A stretch of DNA of 64,000 bases from Pseudomonas sp. P7548 (GCF_013386585.1 NZ_JACARO010000059.1:1-64000); one strand, 5' to 3'; counted from the stretch's first letter, positions 26,583 to 35,857 are shown. Notes: generated from the sequence alone by a model not told the origin. Numbers and translations are program-made.

Positions 26583-26873
26583 ATGTTGTTCCACGTAAAA
26601 ATGACCGTGAACCTGCCCCTCGACATGAGTCCCGAGCGCGCTGCTGGCCTCAAGGCCGAAGAAAAAGCCTTGGCCCAGCGCCTGCAACAAGAAGGCAAAT
26701 GGCGCCACCTGTGGCGCATCGCCGGGCACTACGCCAACTACAGCGTGTTCGATGTCGACAGCGTGCAGGACTTGCACGATCTGCTGATGCAGCTGCCGCT
26801 GTTCCCCTACATGGCCATCGAAGTGAACGCCCTGTGTCGTCACCCTTCGTCGATCCATGAGGACGACCGCTAG
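26583..26873 (+). CDS. catC: Muconolactone delta-isomerase
   Basis: This 96-residue enzyme isomerises muconolactone to 3-oxoadipate enol-lactone. The start MLFHVKMTVNLPLDM and LWRIAGHYANYSVFDV are characteristic, and the length equals the known family size. It begins 12 bases after catB and precedes catA. Confidence 0.96.
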   Translation: MLFHVKMTVNLPLDMSPERAAGLKAEEKALAQRLQQEGKWRHLWRIAGHYANYSVFDVDSVQDLHDLLMQLPLFPYMAIEVNALCRHPSSIHEDDR

Positions 26874-26914
26874 GCCGTTTTCCACACGAATAACTACAAG
26901 ATGAGGAATGCACC

Positions 26915-27844
26915 ATGTCCATCCGACTGTCCCAGACTGCCCATGCCCAACAGTTTCTCGAAGAAGCCAGCGGCAACCTCAACGACGGTGGCAACCCGCG
27001 TACCAAGGCGCTGATCTATCGGATCCTGCGTGATACCGTGAACATCATCGAAGACCTGGAAGTGACCCCGGAAGAGTTCTGGAAGGCGGTCAACTACCTC
27101 AACGAACTGGGCAAGCATCAGGAAGCCGGTTTGCTTGCGGCCGGCCTGGGCCTGGAGCATTACCTGGATTTGCTGATGGACGCCGCCGACGAAGAAGCCG
27201 GCAAATTCGGCGGTACACCGCGCACCATCGAAGGCCCGTTGTATGTGGCTGGGGCGCCTTTGTCGACATACGAGGCACGCCTGGACGACGGCACTGACGC
27301 GGCCGTGCCGCTGTTCATGCGCGGGCAAGTACGCGACACGCATGGCAAGCCATTGGCCGGGGCCATTGTGGATGTGTGGCAGGCCAACACGGGTGGCACT
27401 TACTCCTGGTTCGACCCGACGCAGTCGGAATTCAACCTGCGTCGGCGCATCGAAACCGATGCCCAGGGCAACTACCGTTTTCGCAGCATCGTGCCGTCAG
27501 GCTACGGCTGCCCACCGACCGGCCCGACCCAGCAGTTGCTCGATCAACTGGGGCGTCATGGGCAGCGGCCGGCGCATATTCACTTCTTCATCTCGGCGCC
27601 CGGGCATCGGCACCTGACCACGCAGATCAACCTGTCGGATGACCCGTACCTGCATGATGATTTTGCCTATGCGACGCGGGAAGAATTGATTGCTGAAATC
27701 CGCTTCAGTGACGATCAGCAACTGGCGCGGGAGTTTGGTGTGGAAGGGCGGTTTGCGCAGATCGAATTTGACTTCGAGTTGCAGGCCTCGGCGGCACCGG
27801 TCGAGCAAAAACGCATGCAGCGCGTGCGCGCCCTCGAAGACTAA
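26915..27844 (+). CDS. catA: Catechol 1,2-dioxygenase
   Basis: This 309-residue intradiol dioxygenase cleaves catechol to cis,cis-muconate with non-haem Fe(III). The iron ligands are visible: a tyrosine in GPLYVAGAP, a tyrosine in VPSGYGCP and the two histidines of RPAHIHFFISAPGHRHL. The N-terminal helical dimerisation region occupies about the first 100 residues. It is the last gene of catBCA and feeds CatB. A REP element follows. Confidence 0.97.
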   Translation: MSIRLSQTAHAQQFLEEASGNLNDGGNPRTKALIYRILRDTVNIIEDLEVTPEEFWKAVNYLNELGKHQEAGLLAAGLGLEHYLDLLMDAADEEAGKFGGTPRTIEGPLYVAGAPLSTYEARLDDGTDAAVPLFMRGQVRDTHGKPLAGAIVDVWQANTGGTYSWFDPTQSEFNLRRRIETDAQGNYRFRSIVPSGYGCPPTGPTQQLLDQLGRHGQRPAHIHFFISAPGHRHLTTQINLSDDPYLHDDFAYATREELIAEIRFSDDQQLAREFGVEGRFAQIEFDFELQASAAPVEQKRMQRVRALED

Positions 27845-27865
27845 ACAGCGAACACGTTTCAAAAT

Positions 27866-27935
27866 GTGGGAGCTGGCTTGCCTGCGATAGCGGTGGTGAA
27901 TGTTACATAGCTATCGCCGGCAAGCCAGCTCCCAC
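27866..27935. repeat. REP-type inverted repeat between catA and kynR
   Basis: The arms GTGGGAGCTGGCTTGCC and GGCAAGCCAGCTCCCAC are perfect over 17 bases. It sits between converging genes. Confidence 0.88.
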
Positions 27936-27974
27936 AGGTTCCAGTTTTCATAGGTTTTTTTGTGGTGTTGCTGG

Positions 27975-28448
27975 TTATTTGCGGATAACCAAATCCAGCA
28001 CTTCATCCCGATCCTTGATCTTCTGCAGCACAATCTCTGAACGGATATCCATCACCCCCGCCGTGCGGTTCAGGTGGTTCACGATAAAGTCCGAAAAGTG
28101 CTTCAGGTTCCTCGCCTGCACCCGCAGCACATAGTTGCTGGCGCCGGTGATCACGTAGGCGCTGGCCACCTCGGGCCAGCCCTGCACCTTCTTGATGAAC
28201 GTCTCGTGCCAATCCTCCACATCCTGGCGCAACGACAGGTGCACGATGGCCTCCAGCTCGATGCCCAATTGCTCGGCGTTGAGCACTGCGCGATAGCCGC
28301 TGATGATTCCTTCGCTCTCCAGCAGGCGCAAACGGCGCAGGCAGGCGGACGGCGACAGCGCGACTTTTTCCGCCAGCTCCTGGTTGCTGATACGGCCATC
28401 CTGTTGCAGGAAATGCAGGAGGCGCAGGTCGGTGGCGTCGAGAATCAT
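27975..28448 (-). CDS. kynR: Lrp/AsnC-family regulator KynR
   Basis: This 157-residue protein has an N-terminal helix-turn-helix (SNQELAEKVALSPSACLRRL) and a C-terminal ligand-binding domain typical of Lrp/AsnC proteins. It is divergent from kynU, 143 bases apart, as KynR is near the kyn genes in P. aeruginosa, where it activates them with kynurenine. The start ATG 28448 gives the normal family start MILDATDLRLLHFLQ. Confidence 0.9.
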   Translation of the reverse strand: MILDATDLRLLHFLQQDGRISNQELAEKVALSPSACLRRLRLLESEGIISGYRAVLNAEQLGIELEAIVHLSLRQDVEDWHETFIKKVQGWPEVASAYVITGASNYVLRVQARNLKHFSDFIVNHLNRTAGVMDIRSEIVLQKIKDRDEVLDLVIRK

Positions 28449-28521
28449 GGTTAGAATAAATCCGCGTGTTTAGGGGTTAAATTCGAATTTCCTACAGCTT
28501 AATTAGCCTTTTAGCCGTTAC

Positions 28522-28542
28522 TTTGCACGAAAATTTTGTAAA
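28522..28542. promoter_or_regulatory. Candidate KynR site upstream of kynU
   Basis: The imperfect palindrome with outer arms TTTGCA and TGTAAA around an A/T-rich centre lies 50 bases before kynU. The style resembles Lrp-type sites and the repeats before kynB, but the match between the loci is partial. Confidence 0.35.
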
Positions 28543-28591
28543 GCTTCGTTCAATATTTTGTCCATCTTCACTTATAAAAACAGGACAACCC

Positions 28592-29842
28592 ATGACCACT
28601 CGAAGCCACTGCCTAGCCCTGGATGACCAGGATCCGCTGGCGCCCTTGCGGCGTCAGTTCGCGCTGCCTGACGGCGTGATCTACCTCGACGGCAACTCCC
28701 TCGGCGCCCGCCCGGTGGCCGCGCTGGAACGGGCGCAAGCGGTGATCGCCGAGGAGTGGGGCAATGGCTTGATCCGCAGTTGGAACAGCGCTGGCTGGGC
28801 CGACTTGTCGCAACGCCTGGGCAACCGCCTGGCCCCGCTGATCGGTGCACGAGACGGCGAAGTGGTGATCACCGATACCACTTCGATCAACCTGTTCAAG
28901 GTACTCAGTGCCGCCCTCACGGTGCAGCGCCAACGCACACCGGCGCGCAAGGTGATCGTCAGCGAAGCCAGCAACTTCCCCACTGACCTGTACATCGCCG
29001 AAGGCCTCACCGAGTTGCTGCAACAGGGTTATTCCTTGCGGCTGGTCAACAGCCCGGACGAACTGCCCCAAGCCATCGACAACGATGTGGCGGTGGTGAT
29101 GCTCACCCACGTCAACTACAAGACCGGCTACATGTACGACATGCAAGCGGTCACGGCCTTGAGCCACGAGTGCGGCGCGCTGAGCATCTGGGACCTGGCG
29201 CATTCGGCGGGCGCGGTGCCCCTCGACTTGCACACGGCCGGTGCGGACTACGCGATTGGCTGCACCTACAAATACCTGAATGGCGGCCCCGGCTCCCAGG
29301 CGTTCGTGTGGGTCAACCCGGCCCTGGTGGACGTGGTGCGCCAGCCGCTGTCGGGCTGGTTCGGGCATACCCGCCAGTTCGCCATGGAGTCCAACTACGC
29401 GCCGAGTGCGGGCATCGCCCGTTACCTGTGCGGCACGCAGCCGATCACGTCGCTGGCCATGGTGGAATGCGGCCTGGAGATTTTTGCCCAGACCGACATG
29501 GCCAGCCTGCGCAGCAAATCCCTGGCATTGACCGACCTGTTCATCGCATTGGTCGAAGCGCGTTGCGCTGCCCATGGCCTGGTGCTGATCACCCCGCGTG
29601 AGCACGCCAAGCGCGGCAGTCACGTGAGCTTTGAACACCCTGAAGGCTACGCGGTGATCCAGGCGCTGATTGCCCGTGGCGTGATCGGTGATTACCGTGA
29701 GCCGCGCATCATGCGGTTCGGGTTTACGCCGTTGTACACAAGCTTCACCGAGGTGTTCGATGCCGTGGAAATCCTTGGCGAGATCCTCGACAACCGCACC
29801 TGGGACCAGCCGCAATTCAAAGTGCGCAACAGCGTCACCTGA
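28592..29842 (+). CDS. kynU: Kynureninase
   Basis: This 416-residue PLP enzyme cleaves kynurenine to anthranilate and alanine. The lysine that binds PLP lies in IGCTYKYLNGGPGS (near residue 228), and the fold-type-I segment SIWDLAHSAGAVPLDLH precedes it. The ATG at 28592 follows CAGGACAACCC; the frame extends 23 codons farther upstream through an A/T-rich promoter region. Its product feeds AntABC, encoded 6 kb away on the opposite strand. Confidence 0.96.
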   Translation: MTTRSHCLALDDQDPLAPLRRQFALPDGVIYLDGNSLGARPVAALERAQAVIAEEWGNGLIRSWNSAGWADLSQRLGNRLAPLIGARDGEVVITDTTSINLFKVLSAALTVQRQRTPARKVIVSEASNFPTDLYIAEGLTELLQQGYSLRLVNSPDELPQAIDNDVAVVMLTHVNYKTGYMYDMQAVTALSHECGALSIWDLAHSAGAVPLDLHTAGADYAIGCTYKYLNGGPGSQAFVWVNPALVDVVRQPLSGWFGHTRQFAMESNYAPSAGIARYLCGTQPITSLAMVECGLEIFAQTDMASLRSKSLALTDLFIALVEARCAAHGLVLITPREHAKRGSHVSFEHPEGYAVIQALIARGVIGDYREPRIMRFGFTPLYTSFTEVFDAVEILGEILDNRTWDQPQFKVRNSVT

Positions 29843-29860
29843 CACAACGCAGATCAAAAT

Positions 29861-29894
29861 GTGGAGCCCGCTCCCACACAAAGCCAGCTCCCAC
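29861..29894. repeat. Degenerate REP fragment between kynU and the permease
   Basis: GTGGAGCCCGCTCCCACA and AAGCCAGCTCCCAC are remnants of REP arms in the same orientation. The element looks decayed. Confidence 0.5.
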
Positions 29895-29953
29895 AGTGGA
29901 TCTGTGACAACCGCCTAAAACAGTGCAATCACAATAATAAAGGGGCACACCAC

Positions 29954-31360
29954 GTGACCACGCCAGACAACGGCTTTGCAGAGATCACCCACCGCGAACT
30001 GGGCCTGAGGCGCCAGCTCACTTCCGGCCAGATGAGCATGATCGCCATCGGTGGCGCCATCGGCACCGGGCTGTTCATGGGCAGCGCCTATGCCATTGGT
30101 TACGCCGGGCCCAGCGTACTGGTGAGCTACGCCATCGGTGCGTTGATCACCTTGCTGTTGATGGGTTGTCTGGCGGAGATGACGGTGGCCCATTCCACCT
30201 CGGGCTCGTTTGGTGCCTACGCCGAGTTCTACATCAGCCCGCTGGCCGGGTTCCTGGTGCGTTACGCCTATTGGGCGGCGATTGTGCTGGCCGTGGGCGC
30301 CGAGGTCACGGCGGTGGCGATGTACATGAAGTACTGGTTCGCCAATGTGCCGGAATGGGTGTGGATCGTGTCGTTTTCCAGCGTGCTGATCCTGCTCAAT
30401 GCAATCAGCGTGAAGACCTTCGGCAATTTCGAATACTGGTTTTCCACGATCAAGATCAGCGCCATCGTCGGCTTCATCATCCTCGCCGTCTACGTGGTGT
30501 TCGGCTCGGGCAACCCGGAGTACGGCGTGCAGAACTACACGGCCCACGACGGCTTTTTCCCCCATGGCCTGAGTGGCATGTGGATCGCGGTGATTGTGTC
30601 GATCTTCAGCTACCTGAGCGTGGAGATGATCGCCGTGGCCGCCGGTGAAGCCGCCGACCCGGAGCAGGCGGTGAAGAAGGCCTTCCGCGCCACCATCGTG
30701 CGCCTGGTGGTGTTTTACCTGCTGACCCTGGCGTTGATGCTCGCCATCGTGCCGTGGAACCAGGCCGGGCAGACCCAGAGCCCGTTCGTCACGGTGATGC
30801 AGACCATCGGCATTCCCGGCGCCACCGGGGTGATGAATTTCGTGATCCTGATCGCGGCGTTGTCGGCCATGAACAGCCAGCTCTACATCACCACGCGCAT
30901 GATGTTTAGCTTGTCCCGCGCCGGGTTTGCGCCCAAGGCCATGGGCGCCTTGAGCAAGAGCGGCATCCCACTGAACGCGCTGTTGCTGTCCAGCTCGGGG
31001 ATTGCCCTGGCGACGTTGCTCAACGTGGTGTACCCGGAAAGCTCATTCACGCTGATGATGGCTATTTCCATGTTTGGCGCGATCTTCACTTGGTTCATGA
31101 TCTTCCTCACCCACTTCTTCTTCCGCCGTTACCGCAAGCGCCATGGCGGGCCGACGCTGTCGTTCCAGCTGCGCCTGTTTCCCTACAGCACGCTGCTGGG
31201 CCTGGTGCTGATGGGCGCGGTGATGATCACCACCTACTTCACTGACGCGTTCAAGATGACCCTGGTGTTTGGCGTGCCCTTCCTGCTGATCCTGTCGGTG
31301 GTGTATTACGGGTTCTTCCGCAAGGGCAGGGCCAAAGCGTCGAACAAGGCCTTGGCGTAA
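29954..31360 (+). CDS. APC-family amino-acid permease downstream of kynU
   Basis: This 468-residue protein has about 12 membrane segments and the amino-acid-permease motif MIAIGGAIGTGLFMGSAY near residue 30. The start is GTG 29954, with AAAGGGG 8 bases upstream; the open frame runs back to 29861 through a REP fragment. Its place after kynU suggests uptake of kynurenine, tryptophan or another aromatic amino acid; this is inferred. Its last 55 bases overlap the converging LysR gene. Confidence 0.87.
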   Translation: MTTPDNGFAEITHRELGLRRQLTSGQMSMIAIGGAIGTGLFMGSAYAIGYAGPSVLVSYAIGALITLLLMGCLAEMTVAHSTSGSFGAYAEFYISPLAGFLVRYAYWAAIVLAVGAEVTAVAMYMKYWFANVPEWVWIVSFSSVLILLNAISVKTFGNFEYWFSTIKISAIVGFIILAVYVVFGSGNPEYGVQNYTAHDGFFPHGLSGMWIAVIVSIFSYLSVEMIAVAAGEAADPEQAVKKAFRATIVRLVVFYLLTLALMLAIVPWNQAGQTQSPFVTVMQTIGIPGATGVMNFVILIAALSAMNSQLYITTRMMFSLSRAGFAPKAMGALSKSGIPLNALLLSSSGIALATLLNVVYPESSFTLMMAISMFGAIFTWFMIFLTHFFFRRYRKRHGGPTLSFQLRLFPYSTLLGLVLMGAVMITTYFTDAFKMTLVFGVPFLLILSVVYYGFFRKGRAKASNKALA

Positions 31361-32196
31361 CCGGGCAGCTGTTCGAACGCACGCGCCGCGAGCAGCAATT
31401 TCCGGCAGGCCCAGTCTTCCTGCAAAGGCTGGGTATTGAAACGCGGCGCCGACGGCCAGCGCTCCAGTGCCGCCTGGGGGACAATCCCCAGGCCGGCACC
31501 GCCTGCGACCATGCGCATCACCCCCTCAAACCCCTCGGCGCGGATGCGCGTTTGCAGGCGGAACCCTGCGTGCAGCGCCTGTTCTTCCAGGTACACGGTC
31601 AATGCGCTGTTGGCGGCCAGGCCGACGAAGTCGTGTTGCAGGCTGTCGATAAAACTTCCACCGGTGAACGGATGATCCAGCGGCGTGATCAGCACCAGTG
31701 GGTCGTCGCGAAAGGGCAGGGTTTGCAGGCCGTGGGTGTCTACCGCGTCGGAAATGATCCCCAGGTCTGCCGTGCCCTGGCGCAGGGCCTGGGTGATGCG
31801 TAGGCTCGGCAGCTCCTGCAGGTCGATATCGAGGTTGGGGTGCTGGCGCAAAAAGTCGGCGAGCAGTTCCGGCAGGTGTTCGCTAAGGGCCGTGGTGTTG
31901 CACAGCAAGCGCACCTGGCCTTTGATGCCATTGGCGTATTCCGCCAGGTCCTGTTGCAGGTGTTCGGCTTGTTGCAGCAACAGGCGAGCGTGACGGGCCA
32001 GGGCTTTGCCTGCGGGGGTGGGCGTGACACCGCGGCGGTTGCGCTCCAGAAACTCGATGCCCAGTGAGGCTTCCATCGCGCGGATGCGTGCGCTGGCGGC
32101 GGCCAGGGACAGATGGCTGCGGGCTGCGCCGGCGGTGATGTTGCCGGTGTCGAGGATGTGCAGGTAGAGGCGCAGGTCGATCAGGTCAAAGTGCAT
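31306..32196 (-). CDS. LysR-family regulator
   Basis: This 296-residue LysR-type protein starts MHFDLIDLRLYLHILDTGNI with the helix-turn-helix region ITAGAARSHLSLAAASARI. The ATG 32196 gives a standard N-terminus; upstream codons lie in a REP element. Its 3' end overlaps the permease end by 55 bases on the opposite strand. It is divergent from a TSUP transporter gene, which is its likeliest target. The ligand is unknown. Confidence 0.87.
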   Translation of the reverse strand: MHFDLIDLRLYLHILDTGNITAGAARSHLSLAAASARIRAMEASLGIEFLERNRRGVTPTPAGKALARHARLLLQQAEHLQQDLAEYANGIKGQVRLLCNTTALSEHLPELLADFLRQHPNLDIDLQELPSLRITQALRQGTADLGIISDAVDTHGLQTLPFRDDPLVLITPLDHPFTGGSFIDSLQHDFVGLAANSALTVYLEEQALHAGFRLQTRIRAEGFEGVMRMVAGGAGLGIVPQAALERWPSAPRFNTQPLQEDWACRKLLLAARAFEQLPGYAKALFDALALPLRKNP

Positions 32197-32227
32197 GGCT
32201 GGGTTTCTCGGTTGACAGGACTGGCCC

Positions 32228-32296
32228 CTTCGCGAGCAAGCCCGCTCCCACATTTGGAATGCATTTCAACATGTGGGAGCGGGCTTGCTCGCGAAG
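32228..32296. repeat. REP-type inverted repeat between LysR and the TSUP gene
   Basis: The arms CTTCGCGAGCAAGCCCGCTC and its complement enclose a short centre. Unlike most REPs here it lies between divergent genes, so it is in a promoter region. Confidence 0.85.
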
Positions 32297-32380
32297 GCGG
32301 CCTCAGCCTCATGCAAAACAAGAGGCTGCCTCAGTATATGGCGAATTTCCGATCAGGCCGAAATCCCTCACAATCCCTCC

Positions 32381-33145
32381 ATGAATACCTTCCTAGCGTT
32401 CTACCAAGACATTGGCCCAGCCCTGACCCTGTTGGTGATCGGCACTTTCCTGCTGGCCGGTACCGTCAAGGGTGTGATCGGCCTTGGCCTGCCCACCGTG
32501 GCCATGGGCCTGCTCGGCCTGGCTATGCTGCCGGCGCAGGCTGCGGCGCTGCTGATCATTCCGTCGACGGTCACCAACCTGTGGCAACTGGCGTTCGGCG
32601 GTCATTTGAGTGCCTTGCTCAAACGCCTGTGGCCGATGCTGCTGCTGATTTTCCTCGGCACCGGGCTCGGTACGCTGTGGCTGGGCATGGATGGCGGTGG
32701 CTGGGTGGTGCATGCGTTGGGCGGCGCGTTGCTGGTGTATGCGCTGAGCGGGCTGTTCCTGCCCACTTTCAAGGTCAAGCCTGAGGCCGAGCGCTGGCTG
32801 GGCCCGGTGTGCGGCGTGATCACCGGCATCATCACCTCGGCCACCGGCGTGTTTGTGATTCCTGCGGTGCCGTACCTGCAGGCCTTGGGCTTGAACCGTG
32901 ATCAACTGGTGCAGGCGCTGGGGCTGTCGTTCACCGTGTCGACCCTGGCGCTCGCCGCCGGCCTAGCCTGGCGCGGTTCGCTGGGAGGCGGCGAGATCAA
33001 TGCGTCGCTGCTGGCGCTGGTGCCGGCGCTGCTGGGCATGTGGCTGGGCCAGGCGGTACGCCAGCGCATCAGCGCGGTGTTGTTCAAGCGCGTGTTTTTC
33101 GTCGGCATGGCATTGTTGGGCGCCCATCTGCTGATCAGCGGTTAA
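32381..33145 (+). CDS. TSUP (TauE/SafE) family membrane permease
   Basis: This 254-residue protein has seven to eight membrane segments and the TauE/SafE signature GTVKGVIGLGLPTVAMGLL near residue 25, with a second family repeat ITGIITSATGVFVIPAVPYL near residue 145. Members move sulfur-containing or small organic anions; the substrate cannot be told. The start ATG 32381 follows the REP element; the frame extends upstream into the repeat and is not used. Confidence 0.87.
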   Translation: MNTFLAFYQDIGPALTLLVIGTFLLAGTVKGVIGLGLPTVAMGLLGLAMLPAQAAALLIIPSTVTNLWQLAFGGHLSALLKRLWPMLLLIFLGTGLGTLWLGMDGGGWVVHALGGALLVYALSGLFLPTFKVKPEAERWLGPVCGVITGIITSATGVFVIPAVPYLQALGLNRDQLVQALGLSFTVSTLALAAGLAWRGSLGGGEINASLLALVPALLGMWLGQAVRQRISAVLFKRVFFVGMALLGAHLLISG

Positions 33146-33262
33146 AGATCAACGCCTTATTCGTGCATTTTGATCAAATGTATTTTGCCGCGCCGCTGCT
33201 TATTCCGAGGGGGCAATGTCGATAGCCTGCCGGCAGACATTTCTAACCCTTTGGAATCCCCC

Positions 33263-33853
33263 ATGAAAAAAGTCCTCCTGCTCAACGGCGGCAAGCAATT
33301 TGCGCACTCCGACGGCCGCTATAACACCACCCTGCATGACGCCGCCGTGGCGGTATTGGACCGTGCCGGCATCGACGTCAAGGTCACCCACATCGACGCA
33401 GGCTACGACGTGGCCGAAGAAGTCGCCAAATACCTTTGGGCCGACGTGATCATCTACCAGATGCCCGGCTGGTGGATGGGCGCGCCGTGGATCGTCAAGA
33501 AGTACATCGACGAAGTCTTCACTGAAGGCCACGGCAGCCTCTACGCCAGCGACGGCCGCACGCGCTCTGACTCGTCGCAGAAGTACGGCAGCGGCGGGCT
33601 GATCCAGGGCAAGCAGTACATGCTGTCGCTGACCTGGAACGCGCCGCAGCAAGCCTTCGACGACCCTACCGACTTCTTCGAAGCCAAGGGCGTGGACGCG
33701 GTGTACTTCCCGTTCCACAAAGCCAATGAGTTCCTTGGCATGACCGGCCTGCCGACCTTCCTCTGTGTGGACGTGATGAAGCGCCCGGCGATCGAGGCTG
33801 ACGTGGCGCGCTACGAGCGGCATCTGGCGCAGGTGTTCAATTTCTCGGTGTAA
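33263..33853 (+). CDS. mdaB: MdaB-like NADPH quinone reductase
   Basis: This 196-residue flavodoxin-fold protein matches MdaB (modulator of drug activity B), which reduces quinones by two electrons in the cytoplasm. The FAD-site segments YQMPGWWMGAPWIVKKYIDE (near residue 65) and LSLTWNAPQQAF are characteristic. The ATG 33263 has only a weak ribosome-binding site (TTGGAA). A LysR regulator follows 30 bases later in the same direction, probably cotranscribed. Confidence 0.9.
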   Translation: MKKVLLLNGGKQFAHSDGRYNTTLHDAAVAVLDRAGIDVKVTHIDAGYDVAEEVAKYLWADVIIYQMPGWWMGAPWIVKKYIDEVFTEGHGSLYASDGRTRSDSSQKYGSGGLIQGKQYMLSLTWNAPQQAFDDPTDFFEAKGVDAVYFPFHKANEFLGMTGLPTFLCVDVMKRPAIEADVARYERHLAQVFNFSV

Positions 33854-33883
33854 GCTGCCAGCAACCGAAAAAGAGGACTGCCC

Positions 33884-34780
33884 GTGAAAGCCCGATCCGA
33901 TGAGCTACAGATCTTTGTCAGCGTGATTGAGTGCGGCTCGATTTCCGCGGCGGCGGAGCAGGTCGGGCAGACGCCGTCGGCGGTCAGCCGCACCTTGTCG
34001 CGCCTGGAAGCCAAGCTCGACACCACGCTGATCAACCGCACCACGCGGCGCATGGACCTGACCGAGGAGGGCAAGTACTTCTTCGAGCAGGCCAAGGTGA
34101 TCCTGGCGCAGATGGATGAGTTGGAAGAGCGCCTGTCGTCGCGCCAGAAAAAGCCGGCCGGGCGGCTGCGGATCAACGCCGCCGTGCCGTTCATGCTGCA
34201 TGGGATCGTGCCGTACATCGCCGAATTCCGCAGCCTGTACCCGGACATTCAGCTGGAGCTCAACAGCGATGACTTGATCATCGACCTGCTGGAACAGAGC
34301 ACCGACATCGCCATTCGCATCGGTGTGCTGGCCGACTCCACCCTGCACGCGCGCTCCCTCGGTTGCACGCCGCTGCATATCCTCGCCAGCCCCGACTACC
34401 TCAAGCGGCACGGCACCCCGCAGACGGTGGCCGAATTGGCGGAGCACACCTTGCTCGGCTTCACCCAGACCGAAACCCTCAACCACTGGCCGCTGCGTCA
34501 TGTGGAGGGCGACCGCTGGCTGATCCAGCCCAGTGTGGCCGCGTCCAGTGGTGAAACCGTGCGGCATTTGGCTTTGGAGGGGCAGGGCATTTGTTGCCTG
34601 TCGAACTTCATGACCATCGACGACATCGAGGCCGGGCGCCTGGTGCCGGTGCTGGAGAACTTCAACAGCGGGTATCGCCAGCCGATCCACGCGGTGTTCT
34701 ACCGCAACTCGCAGTTGGCGTTGCGTATCCAGTGTTTCCTGGACTTTATCCAGGCCAAGCTGGCGCGGTATGCCTGCTGA
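33884..34780 (+). CDS. LysR-family regulator next to mdaB
   Basis: This 298-residue LysR-type regulator has the helix-turn-helix SISAAAEQVGQTPSAVSRTL near residue 18 and a CrgA-like effector domain. The GTG start at 33884 follows AAGAGGAC. It is likely to control mdaB or the epimerase-like gene downstream; this is inferred from position only. Confidence 0.88.
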   Translation: MKARSDELQIFVSVIECGSISAAAEQVGQTPSAVSRTLSRLEAKLDTTLINRTTRRMDLTEEGKYFFEQAKVILAQMDELEERLSSRQKKPAGRLRINAAVPFMLHGIVPYIAEFRSLYPDIQLELNSDDLIIDLLEQSTDIAIRIGVLADSTLHARSLGCTPLHILASPDYLKRHGTPQTVAELAEHTLLGFTQTETLNHWPLRHVEGDRWLIQPSVAASSGETVRHLALEGQGICCLSNFMTIDDIEAGRLVPVLENFNSGYRQPIHAVFYRNSQLALRIQCFLDFIQAKLARYAC

Positions 34781-34938
34781 TTCGTGATCTTCGCGCAAGA
34801 GTGAATTGGGCGGGACGGGCTTATTCGACAGCCGTCGTCCCTTCATCATCTGGGCATACATCGAGTCGCACCCATCGCAGCCTCGCTTGCGCTCGACAAC
34901 TCCTACACCCATCACTTACCCAGTCAGGAGATCACTCC

Positions 34939-35832
34939 ATGAACGTATTCGTAACCGGTGCCGCAGGTTTTATCGGTGGTTCCATCGCCACCGGCCTGGT
35001 CAAGGCCGGCCACAGCGTCACCGGCCTGGTGCGCAGTGCCGAACAAGCGGCAGAAATGACCGCCCTGGGCATCAAACCGATCATCGGCACGCTTGATGAC
35101 GCTCCGGTATTGACCGAACAGGCGCAGAAGGCCGACGCCGTGATCAACGCCGCCAGCAGCGACCACCGCGCCGCCGTTGAAACCTTGCTAGCTGCGCTGA
35201 AAGGTTCGAACAAACCCTTCTTGCACACCAGCGGTTCGAGCATCGTCGGTGACGCGTCTGGCGGTAAATCCAGCGACGTTATCTACTTCGAAGACAACTT
35301 GCCCGAGCCGACGGTGGATAAAGCCGCTCGCGTGGCCATCGACAACCTGATCCTGGCCGCGGCCAAAGAAGGCGTCAACTCGGCAGTCATCTGCAACACC
35401 TTGATCTACGGCCACAGCCTGGGCGTGAAACGTGACAGCGTGCAATTGCCGCGCTTGCTCAAGCAAGCCCGCAAGAGCGGTGTGGTGCGCCACGTGGGCA
35501 CTGGGCAGAACATCTGGTCCAACGTGCACATTGAAGACGTGGTGGCCTTGTACCTGCTGGCGCTGACCAAGAATGTGCCGGGCACGTTCTACTTTGTGGA
35601 AAGCAGTGAGGCGTCGTTTATCGACATGACCACCGCCATCGCTCAAGCCCTGAACCTGGGTGAACCACAGGATTGGCCATTGGCCGACGCCGAAGCCGAG
35701 TGGGGCTATGAAATGGCCAACTATGGCCTGGGCTCCAACAGCCGCGTGCGCGGCAAGCATGCGCGCGAGCTGCTGGGCTGGGCGCCGAAGCGTACGTCGG
35801 TGGTGGAGTGGATTCGCCACGAGATGGTGTGA
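34939..35832 (+). CDS. NAD(P)-dependent epimerase/dehydratase-like protein
   Basis: This 297-residue extended short-chain dehydrogenase-type protein has the Rossmann motif VTGAAGFIGGSIATGL at residues 5-20. The catalytic Tyr-x-x-x-Lys is not clear: the expected position reads IYFEDNLPEP. It may therefore be a non-catalytic NAD(P)-binding protein of the NmrA or YwnB type. The ATG 34939 follows AGGAG; the open frame reaches back into the LysR gene. The substrate is unknown. Confidence 0.8.
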   Translation: MNVFVTGAAGFIGGSIATGLVKAGHSVTGLVRSAEQAAEMTALGIKPIIGTLDDAPVLTEQAQKADAVINAASSDHRAAVETLLAALKGSNKPFLHTSGSSIVGDASGGKSSDVIYFEDNLPEPTVDKAARVAIDNLILAAAKEGVNSAVICNTLIYGHSLGVKRDSVQLPRLLKQARKSGVVRHVGTGQNIWSNVHIEDVVALYLLALTKNVPGTFYFVESSEASFIDMTTAIAQALNLGEPQDWPLADAEAEWGYEMANYGLGSNSRVRGKHARELLGWAPKRTSVVEWIRHEMV

Positions 35833-35857
35833 CGTTCGCTTAGCACCGCGGTGCTGC

